Origin: Aphelidium insulamus
Lineage: Eukaryota; Aphelidiomycota; Aphelidea; Aphelidiaceae
DNA length: 64,000 nt
Assembly (NCBI GenBank): GCA_036784855.1
Contig: JAZDSV010000005.1
Span: 310,001 to 374,000 of the forward strand
Direction of reading: 5' to 3'
This document shows, one piece after another, positions 56,237 to 64,000 of this stretch; within the stretch, counting starts at the first letter, position 1, and each line of letters begins with the position of its first letter. The notes beneath the pieces are model-generated. The model was not told where the DNA came from. It saw nothing but the letters and a program-made list of their open reading frames with translations, and made no database searches. Both the position numbers and the translations under genes were made by a program.

Positions 56237-56551
56237 ATGGCAAAATCAACGCGGTCAAAGTCGCTGCGCCGCAACAAGGCATTGAAGCGCGCGTCCATAT
56301 TCGGCCCGGTGGAGCAGGAGCGCCTGGACCGTCTGTCAGCGCGACAACGAGTGCTGGTGCCGGTGACTGCGGCGGATGGTGATGTGGCCATGGCGACTGA
56401 CGCGCCCGTGATCGACAGCATGGACGACGTGACCACTGAAGCCACCTCTGTGGGCCACAAGCGCGGCAAGAACAAGACCGCCACACTGAAGCAGCTGGCC
56501 AAGAAGCGCGCCATCCGAAAGCATCGCGGCAAAATGCGCACCACCTTCTAA
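56237..56551 (+). CDS. LLPH/YBL028C-like (DUF2423) nucleolar protein
   Basis: Single exon, 104 aa. It begins MAKSTRSKSLRRNKALKR, the signature start of DUF2423/LLP-homologue proteins, small basic nucleolar proteins associated with pre-60S particles. It ends with a basic segment (KKRAIRKHRGKMRTTF). An acidic/neutral middle lies between the two. It starts just after the purine minisatellite. Confidence 0.8.
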   Translation: MAKSTRSKSLRRNKALKRASIFGPVEQERLDRLSARQRVLVPVTAADGDVAMATDAPVIDSMDDVTTEATSVGHKRGKNKTATLKQLAKKRAIRKHRGKMRTTF

Positions 56552-56624
56552 GCGCGTTCATATATACACTTGGCGATAGATATATATATGTGCACACCTC
56601 CTGGCAGTCAGCAGCAGCTCTATA

Positions 56625-58065
56625 TTAAGTGGAAGTGTGCGCGGACAGGTCGGCGCTGTTGTTTTCAGTGTGAGCACTGTTGTCACTGTTGGCATCGCCG
56701 CCGTACGGAGCCGCATCAGAGACATCTACAGCGCTGCCAGATTGTTGCCGAGACAGCGCCCACTTGAAGTACTCATACACGGCCCAGCTGATGGCCGTGG
56801 CGGGCATGTGCGTCACAACACGCGCCCGTGCCCCGCGAAAGAATCCGCGCCATCCCTCTCGCCTCCATATGACACGGCATGCGGTGCGCACGTCGTGACA
56901 CTCGCGCACGTCGGCACACGTCGACAGCGTGCGTGTCTGCAGCAGGGTCTTTACCACATCAAGCGGTGTGGTAATCAGCGCAGCCAGGGCACCGGCCGCC
57001 CCACCGGCCACCACGTGCGTGCGTGCAGAATATGATCCCCCTTGTCCCACGCCGTCAGTCCCCGCCGTACCCGTGCCGAAACCCAGCCACCGCAGCCCCG
57101 CGGCGTCCGTGTGCAGCAAAAAGCGTCGCAGCTGCTCGTAGGCCGCGAAATGCACCGACTGGAACGGTATGGACATGGCTAGTGTGGCCGGATAGGACAA
57201 GTAAAACGCACGCCAGCCCTCTGTGCGTAGCGTGTACGAGGCACAGTGCAGCAGTGAGCGATAGCGCACGATATTTCCGGTCTTTGTGCGCGTGGCAGTG
57301 GCAGTGTTAGCACAAGGCCGACGATCAGGGCCGCCACCGCACGGAATGGCGGCAGCGTTTGGCACACACGCCGATGTGCTGGCATAGCCAAGTTGCATCC
57401 GCTGCTTCACCACTACACGCAGCATTACGCATGGTAGGTGTAGTGTACATATAAATATGTATATATATGTATATACAGCGTACAAGTATATGTAGTAGTA
57501 TATATAGTATAGTATAGAGTAGAAGGGGTAGCAAACACGCACCGTCAAATGGCGTCATCAGGGCATCGGCGACAATGGTGGCAGACGCGCCAGCCGCCGC
57601 AGATGCCAGCACGTTACTGCGTCCGTGAGCGTTATTCAGCTGGATCGCAGACGCCGCATCGCTGCCCGTCCCATCATCAAAGCCGTACAGCACCTTGCAC
57701 CGCTCATAGGTGGCAAAGTAGAGCGCGTGTGACGGCCCGGCCCCCAATATCACCGAGTTGACACCGCGCCACAGTCCGCCCACACCTTCCGCATGCACTA
57801 TGGACCGCATGGCGTGCAGTATAGAGCTGTTGAGCGGCGCGGGTGCCAACGGCGCTGGCAGCACTTGCATGCGCGTCTGCTCACGGTCAGCAGCACGGCA
57901 AGGCTAGCACTCATGGCCGGCACGTGCCTTTATGGTGTCGACGGGAAAGAGGGCAATGTGCTCCGCGATGCCGGCCATGGCACCGGCCGCCAGATGCGTG
58001 GTGAACGAGTACTCGTCCGGCAGCGACTCAAAGTCCACAACGTCCATCGCCGACTCCTCGGCCAT
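56625..58065 (-). CDS. Mitoferrin-like (Mrs3/4) mitochondrial carrier
   Basis: Mitoferrins import iron across the inner mitochondrial membrane. The three carrier repeats are visible. Repeat 1 has HLAAGAMAGIAEHIALFPVDTIK joined to TRMQ. Repeat 2 ends LMTPFDVVKQRMQ. Repeat 3 has VVAGGAAGALAALITTPLDVVKTLLQTR. The late segment HMPATAISWAVYEYFKW matches the mitoferrin/Mrs3 helix 6. Repeat 1's PxD motif is interrupted by an intron (57877-57927) with a GC donor (AAG|GCACGT). A second intron (~137 nt) contains an AT-rich run. The insertion with several Cys and Gly between helices is longer than usual. Confidence 0.85.
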
Positions 58066-58144
58066 CACACTGTAGAAAAAATATAATTTTCTTTTATACA
58101 GTACAAGTGCGTGTATTTCACAATGCATTATATAGTCGGTGCGC

Positions 58145-58908
58145 TCATCGCTGCTCCAACTCCACCAGCACACCGTGACAGTCTTTTGGGTGCAGAAACA
58201 CTACTGGCTTGCCGTGGGCGCCAATCTTTGGCTCTTTGCTGAGGGCACGAATGCCGTGCACAGTTGTAAGCTCCTTCATCGCCTCCACCACGTTGTCCAC
58301 CTCCAAGCATATGTGCTTCATAATCGGTTATTATATGTGCAGAGGTACTGTTAATATCTGCAACCAACATGAATGCCACCGGTGCTGTTCTTGGCGAGAA
58401 AGTTGGCAATTGGACTGCGGACACCGAGCGGTTCCAGCAGCTCCAGTTTTGTGTTGCCCAAGTTTACAAAGACGGTAGTCACGCCGTGCTCTGGCAGCGG
58501 CTAACGCGTCGATTAATACAAGTATATGTTGTATATTTGTCACGTGTTACATATGGTCAATGCATACTTGGGGCGCGCTCACGTCAGCGTGCAATATGTC
58601 GCGGTAGAAGGCGGTGCTTTGTGCCAAGTTCGGCACCGCAATAGCCACATGGTTCAGAATGCCCAACTTCCACAAGGGGCTCTGCACGAAGCGACTCCGT
58701 GAGTGGTGTAAGCGCACATCTAAGCGCAACTTGCCGTGGAAGGCACCCAAGTGCTAAATCGACGCGTTGCAAGGCATCCAGCAACGCGCAATGCACCACA
58801 ACCACCACCACCACCACGGCCAATGATGCCCGTCACACCACGGCCAGCCAGCATTCGCACCGGAGAAACCACGCCGACGAGCGCGCCATTGCCGAAACGG
58901 GAAAGCAT
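58145..58908 (-). CDS. MCEE: Methylmalonyl-CoA epimerase
   Basis: This enzyme interconverts (R)- and (S)-methylmalonyl-CoA in mitochondrial propionate metabolism. Four exons encode an Arg/Gly-rich presequence (MLSRFGNGALVGVVSPVR...RRFST). The vicinal-oxygen-chelate domain follows, with LGILNHVAIAVPNLAQSTAFYRD, PLPEHGVTTVFVNLGN, KLELLEPLG, GGIHHICLEVDNV and GAHGKPVVFLHPKDCHGVLVELEQ. The metal ligands (NHVAI His, GGIHHI His, VELE Glu) are present. Most of the start exon is low in complexity but clearly mitochondrial in character. It pairs functionally with the acyl-CoA carboxylase gene ~8 kb upstream. Confidence 0.92.
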
Positions 58909-59323
58909 TTTCAGCGCCACAATCACGCGTGCGATCGATCGGGCAATGCGCGGCTATAAAATGCGTGCATGGGCCGCTCTGTTCCGTCTCTGGGTGCGTG
59001 CAACACCGCATCTGCATCGGTTCTTGTCGCGAGGCACCCGCACCGTCACTCCACCAGCCTCACCCTCTAACCCTAAGTGTGTCCAACCTGTCGGGGGTGT
59101 TTTGCACTGGCGCTTTGACCCCGCGTGGACGCTACGGTGCCGTGCTGCGGTGCCGTGCGATCCCGCCTCTGCCACTCAAAGCGCGGTACTGGACCGGTGG
59201 CGGTGGCTCGTCGCGTGCAGTCGCTGTGACAGGCGGCTGTCCGGCGAGGCCTGTGCGGACTCTGGTTGCGTCTAGGCCGCGGTCCACGCATTGGATGTGC
59301 CCGTCTAGAGTGCACCAGATGGA

Positions 59324-59694
59324 TTACACTGACTCGGTTGTTCTGGTCTCGCCAGACAGTGCCGCAGTGAGGGGTTCGCCCCGTACATAGTCTGGTGCCG
59401 GCACGCGTGACTGCGGCAAAGAGTCGCCAGGTGGTGTCTCGGGCAGTGCCCACAATTTTCTTTTTATCCAAAATTTATTGTATTCACTGGGCGCTTCCTC
59501 AAGCGTCCAACTTCTATTAAAATAATCGCTGTCAGCAGAGTAGTTGCTCAAACTGCTATTTAATAGTTGCGTACAGTTAATGGTCGCTGCACCTTTTGAA
59601 ACAGCGCCATGACGTCAGCATCGTTTGATGGCGCACCAATCACACGGCCGCTAAATGACGGAATCATCGCGCTACATATGAGAGCGATGATCAT
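59324..59694 (-). CDS. Possible small secreted or mitochondrial protein (~108 aa), structure uncertain
   Basis: From an ATG at 59694 a hydrophobic start (MIIALICSAMIPSFSG) can be joined, through an intron beginning GTGCGC near 59640, to an open frame containing SADSDYFNRSWTLEEAPSE and KFWIKRKLWALPETPPGD. The exact acceptor is ambiguous. I do not recognise the family. The divergent gene starts 42 bp away. The stretch 58909-59323 shows nothing further that I can support. Confidence 0.35.
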
Positions 59695-59736
59695 CCCACC
59701 ATTCCTGCTAGAAGCGCGGTAGTTAGTGGTGGTCTG

Positions 59737-60177
59737 ATGCGCGAACAAACGGCTCCGGTGCAGTGCCTTTCACGGCCTGCTTGCCTTATGCGTTCTGGGC
59801 TAGGGGGGTGGCGTTGCTTCAGCGGTAGGCAGTCGGCCCCGGATTCGGCACCGTCAGACGCAGTGGACAAGGGTGTCGTCACATCGGAATATCTCACACC
59901 GCACTCCAACTGTGCCATGTTTCCTCACTGTGACCGACTGAAACACCGTTACAAGTCGGTGTTATCCTTTTTCGAGCCGCGTGGCGCATGTATTGCGGAC
60001 GAAGTATATGACACGCCGCGAGCCTACTACGTTGTGGACGGCGAGCTTACCATAACATTGGTGGCAACAAATCGGCATATTACATTGAGGCGTGGACAGC
60101 ATTTAGAAGTTTCTGGCTGCATTGCTTATGCCGCTATTGCGGGCAGTTCAGGTTGTCAATTTATTGTAGCGGAATAA
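59737..60177 (+). CDS. Unrecognised small protein, possibly a cupin fold
   Basis: Single exon, 146 aa. The N-terminal ~50 residues look like a mitochondrial presequence (Arg/Ser-rich). The C-terminal half (YYVVDGELTITLVATNRHITLRRGQHLEVSG) has the strand-turn pattern of a small beta-barrel such as a cupin, with RRGQ.L.V as in many cupins. However, the conserved metal-binding His residues are not evident. Function unknown. Confidence 0.5.
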   Translation: MREQTAPVQCLSRPACLMRSGLGGWRCFSGRQSAPDSAPSDAVDKGVVTSEYLTPHSNCAMFPHCDRLKHRYKSVLSFFEPRGACIADEVYDTPRAYYVVDGELTITLVATNRHITLRRGQHLEVSGCIAYAAIAGSSGCQFIVAE

Positions 60178-60241
60178 AGTGTTTTGATGAAAAATTGGAT
60201 ATATTCAACCAGATGTGTGGAAGCAGACAGACTTTTTTGTC

Positions 60242-60955
60242 CTACGGCTTCTTGCCATCGCCCTGCTTATCATCAGGCTTCTTGCCGTCGCCCTTCTTGT
60301 CATCGCCCTTCTTGCCATCGCCCTTGCTGGCCTTTGCCTTCCGGATTGCTTCTGTTTCGGCCGCCAGGGCGGCGATGTTATCAGTCTCAAACTTTTTGAG
60401 ATCTCCCTTTTTGGTCTGGCAATCTTTCTCTGTGGTACACATATTCCATGCAGTATAGAGTTCTCGTTTCTTTTTCAGCTTGTCGCACGGAATATCGTAC
60501 TTTTTGGCCGACTTGATCAGCTTATTAACTTCACGTGTGTCCTTCAGTCGCTGTTCCTTTTTCGGTCGCTCTGTCTCGGTCGACGTCATGATTCGTTTTA
60601 GAATGTGAGTCAACCGTCCCTTGGCCGAATTGCATTTGTCTTCATCCTTTTTGCATTCCGCCGTGTTATCGATGAAGGTGGTGAGCTTCTTGACCGATGG
60701 TTCGTATTTCAACACTAACACACAGTCGGCTTTCGGTGCATCGCCATTTTTCTTATCCTTCTTCTGTTTGCACGCAGCAACATCGGCTTCATAATTTTTG
60801 GTGGAATCCTTGAGATCGAATGTTTCCGTTGATTTGCCATCCTTGGCAGGTGCTGTTATTCCCGGCCCAGCATTTGCTACGGAGCAAAAGGTGCTACACA
60901 ACAGAGTGGCGCAGACGGCTGCCACTCGGAAAGCAGAGGTCGACTTGAAATACAT
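60242..60955 (-). CDS. Secreted Lys-rich protein with Cys and Gly-Asp-Lys repeats
   Basis: Intronless, 237 aa. A signal peptide (MYFKSTSAFRVAAVCATLLCSTFCSVANAG) precedes a strongly charged mature region with spaced cysteines (VAACKQKK, ADCVLVLKY, AECKKDEDKC, IPCDKLKK, NMCTTEKDC). The C-terminus is built from repeats like KGDGKKGDDKKGDGKKPDDK. No homology is recognised. Like the pair at 31.3-32.9 kb it is intronless, secreted and ends in a charged low-complexity tail, although the sequences are not related. Confidence 0.65.
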   Translation of the reverse strand: MYFKSTSAFRVAAVCATLLCSTFCSVANAGPGITAPAKDGKSTETFDLKDSTKNYEADVAACKQKKDKKNGDAPKADCVLVLKYEPSVKKLTTFIDNTAECKKDEDKCNSAKGRLTHILKRIMTSTETERPKKEQRLKDTREVNKLIKSAKKYDIPCDKLKKKRELYTAWNMCTTEKDCQTKKGDLKKFETDNIAALAAETEAIRKAKASKGDGKKGDDKKGDGKKPDDKQGDGKKP

Positions 60956-61240
60956 GATTGAGATGTGAACTGTTCGATGGTATCAGACACTGACTCGGAA
61001 TGATCTACTTCAATGCAACAAGCGCCGCTTTTATATCTGTCGATATTTCCATTATCCCACACGAAACTCGCCCATTATCACTTGTGCGACTCCAATCAGC
61101 TGCGACGTGGTGAAACGCTCGTTTCATGTTTTGGGCGTCAGGGCAGCAAGCCAAAAATTCAATTTTGCTACATACAAAGCCAAAAAAATATATATTGCAG
61201 TATAGAGACAATGCCATTGAACGGAATTCACATTTGATCA

Positions 61241-62969
61241 TTATGATGCAGTGGCCGGGGTAAGGAAATTGGAAGGAAACCAGCCTTCGCCAGCTGCGGT
61301 CCATTTCGAGTCGCTGTCGCGCCATTCCAGCCGCACTCCGTACCACCAGCCGGAATCGTCGCGCTTTGACACTTTCACTAGGTCTCCGCGATCAAACGAT
61401 GCCTCTCCTCGGCCGCTTGGATGGTACGAGTAACGTGTGTGGTAGTAGACGCAGGGACGCGCATTGATCATGCGTGACAAGCTTTCCGACATACGTGCCA
61501 TCTGGTGGAGCCACACACCTGACGGTCGGATGGTGGCGGCAGCGATACTGTGTCGCCTCACACGTTGCAGGCTTGTCGTGACCGGGGTACGGTCGACATG
61601 CAGATCCGGCGTACCTAGTGAGAGTCGTTTCGGCTCAGGCGTCGTCGACGTAGTCAATGAGGGCGCTGGGGTAGTTCTCGCATCGTTGCTACTTGTAATA
61701 TCGCGCTGAGTTGAATGGTCTGATGGGGATTCGACAACCTGAAAAGTAAACGACATCGTTTTGAAAGTATGCTTCTTAATTATGCTTACCCTTTCTACTT
61801 CGTTTAGGCCCGCCAGCATCTCGGGATCTTTGTTGATCACAATGTCTTTGTCCAGAGACGCAATGACCAGCTTTGTCAAATAGTCATCCACCGTGCACAG
61901 CCCACCGAATGTCAAATTGATCATTTGCAGTTGCTGCTCCTGTCTCCAAAGCATGTTCACCTCTCGAATCAACTTTGAGAACCGATCTTGATCATCCATT
62001 ATATCCAACAGTCGAATAACGCGGATGCTCCATGCTAGAGGTCCGTTCAAGTCGGCCAGAGGCACCTGAATCCCGATTTTCGTTTTAGGCAGCACAAAAT
62101 GAAGTTCGAAACTTGATTCCGATGAGTTATCATTGATTTGCGTGACGTGTCTCAGCGGTACAACATGTGGAATCCGGCCACAAACCGCTACCCACACAGC
62201 TGACGGAGTAATAAGCCAAGCCTCTTTCATGTGTCAGCGTATGAATACATCTCGCAATAACACAATTTTTACCCCAGTCTCCGTGAGTGCCAATATAGGG
62301 AGCGGAATGCCACACTGTTCCGTAATCCGTATGACCTGAATGACGATTTGACGGCCGCAGCAGCTGCAAGTCAGCAAAGTCGCACACGGTACCAAAATTT
62401 GGGAGAAACAATGGCCGAGGTGTTGGCGAATTAGAAGCACCGTCTCGGTTCAGGTACACAATGTACAGCGAGCCGGTACGAAGAGTTTCTGGCTGCGTCT
62501 CGTCAAACATTTGTTGCATGGCTTGATTGAGAGCCACAGATTGTCGGCCAGTGGTGCTCGGAAGTTCGTCGGGTGACACATGCCACGACATTTCAACTAT
62601 ATCTTCCAACGGGACGCGCGTTTTGACGAGGCGAGACGACTTTCCATCACAGTACACAAGGCTCAGGTGCCGCCTATGAATCCACCACTGCATAGACGGA
62701 TCTCTGCCATCCACGTCACCGCCCGATATTTGGCCCTGCCACAAAATCTACATAGTGTTCACGGTACGGTGAACGGCATTCCATCGGCTCACCAGCTCCG
62801 ATTCTTGCTGCAGCTTGATTGCGCGAAGCTGTACGGATGCCCAGGAGCTGTCCAGAATATTGTCTGTATTATTGTCAGTGTCTGCGCTTGCCGATGCCGG
62901 CGCCGGCAGTGAACGTGCGTCGCTCGGCGCCGATGACAAAATCGTGCGCAAGCGGTTTCCAAGTCGCAT
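61241..62969 (-). CDS. SH3-domain protein with N-terminal PH/GRAM-like region
   Basis: From the ATG at 62969, several exons give a Ser/Ala-rich start, then WWIHRRHLSLVYCDGKSSRLVKTRVPLEDI. A region follows that resembles a PH or GRAM fold (SLYIVYLN, AWLITPSAVWVAV, VVPLRHVTQI, SSFELHFVLPKTKIGIQVP), then a helical segment and a Ser/Thr/Pro-rich linker. The C-terminus is a clear SH3 domain (ARYSYHP-like TRYSYHPSGRGEASFDRGDLVKVSKRDDSGWWYGVRL, then GEGWFPSNFL). The splice structure between about 62230 and 62400 has two workable solutions, so the middle of the protein is uncertain. It shares a 92-bp divergent promoter with the NASP-like gene. Confidence 0.65.
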
Positions 62970-63061
62970 TGGCGCGGTTGCTGTGTGAAACAGCTTTTCT
63001 TCTTTCCGCTGTCTTTCTTCGTTTCGCCGTCGCTTTCTTCTTTCCGAAACAAAAAGCCCAC

Positions 63062-64000
63062 ATGACCGTCGTCGACTCGGTGGAAGCGTTGTCGGCGCGC
63101 GCTCGCCAAGCGCTGAACCGCAATGATACGGAGGAGGCGGTGCGCTTATTGGCTCAAGTGGCCGAGCAGTCCACTGCCGCCGTCAGCGGTGACTCGCTGC
63201 ACCCGTCCATGGCCCCGGTGTGGATGCTGTATGGGCGAGCATTGTTGGAGAATGCCCGTCGACAGGTACTTGCGCATGGGTGTAGCTGGAGGCGCAGCAC
63301 TTACGTAACTCTTGCAGTCCAACATCTTTGGACAGACCATATTAGCACAGCAGGCAGACAAGGAAGCGGTGGCATTGACGATGCTCAATGGCGCCAATGA
63401 CTCGAAGCCAGCTGATGATAGCGCGACCTCACCGGAAGCTGTGCCAGTGCCTGATGCTGATGTCGACAAAGTCGCTCACGAGGAGCAAAGCGATGTGACC
63501 AATGGCATTGATGGTGATGAGAATGATGATGATGACGACGACGAACAAGACTACGAAGACGTTGACGAACAGAATGACGAACAGGAGGAAGAGACGGGCA
63601 ACGAGGATCTGGAAGCTGCGTGGGAAGTACTAGAGACTTCAAGGCTTATTTATTCGCGCCTGGTGCCCTCCTCGGCAAACCGCCTAGCCCTCGCTGACGT
63701 GCACTTGCTGCTAGCCGAAGTGTCGCAAGAGAGCGGACGCTACGCCGAGGCTGTTTCCGACGTCCGACTGGCGCTGCAAATCAAGTTGGAGGTGCTGACG
63801 ACCGATGACGCCGCCAGCGAGTGTGCGCCATGTGTACTGGCGGAAGCGCATTACCGGCTGTCATCTGCGTTGGAACTTGACAAATCGGACGTCGCCGAAG
63901 CATTACGACACGCCGAACTTGCACACACTCTGCTATCAAAGTATGTGTGCGACATTCAGGCCGTCATGTCGAATTCTGCGTCGCCGAACGGTGTTTCAGC
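63062..64000 (+). CDS. NASP: NASP/Hif1/Sim3-family histone chaperone (5' part; continues past window)
   Basis: NASP-family (SHNi-TPR) proteins chaperone H3-H4 in the nucleus. Exon 1 encodes ALSARARQALNRNDTEEAVRLL and HPSMAPVWMLYGRALLENARRQ, the split first TPR. After one intron a long Asp/Glu-rich insertion follows (residues roughly 120-180), as in human NASP. The diagnostic motif EDLEAAWEVLETSRLIYSRL then begins the SHNi-TPR region, followed by further TPR helices (LADVHLLLAEVSQESGRYAEA). The ORF runs to the window end. Confidence 0.85.

Noticed and set aside
55763-56597. Long Ser/Phe/Leu-rich open frames on the minus strand near 56 kb
   Set aside because: They are translations of the 13-bp purine minisatellite, whose 39-bp three-unit period stays open by chance.
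1-64000. tRNA, rRNA or snRNA genes, CRISPR arrays, transposase or reverse transcriptase genes
   Set aside because: I looked for T-loop-like GGTTCGA motifs, spaced direct repeats and mobile-element protein motifs in the intergenic stretches and found none that I could support. Small RNAs could still be missed by eye.

Overview
Organism. The window is compact eukaryotic nuclear DNA. It carries about 36 genes on both strands, intergenic gaps are often under 100 bp, and most introns are 40-60 nt with GT/GC...AG ends. The gene set points to a flagellated unicellular opisthokont, most likely a zoosporic (early-diverging) fungus or a close relative. This is inference from a mixture of traits: an AHI1/jouberin orthologue (ciliary transition zone), a PPZ-like N-myristoylated phosphatase, aspartate-semialdehyde dehydrogenase, hevein-like secreted proteins, SERINC, MCC/MCEE acyl-CoA enzymes and a BICRA/GLTSCR1-like SWI/SNF subunit. 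I use the standard genetic code, which gives intact proteins.

Layout. 1-10 kb: CDC37 (runs off the left edge), aspartate-semialdehyde dehydrogenase, a 2OG-Fe(II) oxygenase and an unrecognised gene. These are followed by a decayed partial copy of the same block (a CDC37 5' fragment, its upstream DNA, and a frameshifted copy of the unrecognised gene). 9.6-20.2 kb: GET1, PPZ-like phosphatase, PCF11, DPH2, an atypical G-alpha, a DUF1294 membrane protein and an HMG-box protein. 20.4-31.3 kb: AHI1 converging on a C2-C2-C1-RasGAP-LIM(3) protein, then SERINC and the BICRA/GLTSCR1-like protein. 31.3-41.4 kb: two tandem secreted Cys-rich proteins, PMS2-type MutL, a HIG1-domain protein, a SANT-SWIRM-OTU protein, an ankyrin-like protein and a universal stress protein. 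41.4-53.1 kb: an unrecognised gene, a kelch-TM-kinase receptor, RPS14, methylcrotonyl-CoA carboxylase alpha and a GDA1/CD39 NDPase. 53.4-64 kb: a PPR-like protein, an LLPH-like protein, a mitoferrin-like carrier, methylmalonyl-CoA epimerase, two small unknowns, a secreted Lys-rich protein, an SH3 protein and the start of a NASP-family histone chaperone.

How the genes relate. These are mostly independent housekeeping and signalling genes, not one system. Loose themes are chromatin and histones (SANT-SWIRM-OTU, HMG box, BICRA-like, NASP), membrane signalling (G-alpha, RasGAP-LIM, kelch receptor kinase), mitochondrial metabolism (MCC, MCEE, mitoferrin, HIG1) and the secretory pathway (GET1, SERINC, NDPase). 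Exon structures were rebuilt by hand from splice-site phase and domain continuity. The most unusual items are the SANT-SWIRM-OTU and C2-C1-RasGAP-LIM architectures, a G-alpha lacking its catalytic glutamine, the kelch receptor kinase, several GC-AG introns whose homology-supported donors begin GCACG or GCATG, and two candidate introns of only 20 and 25 nt. I found no tRNA, rRNA, CRISPR array or recognisable transposon.
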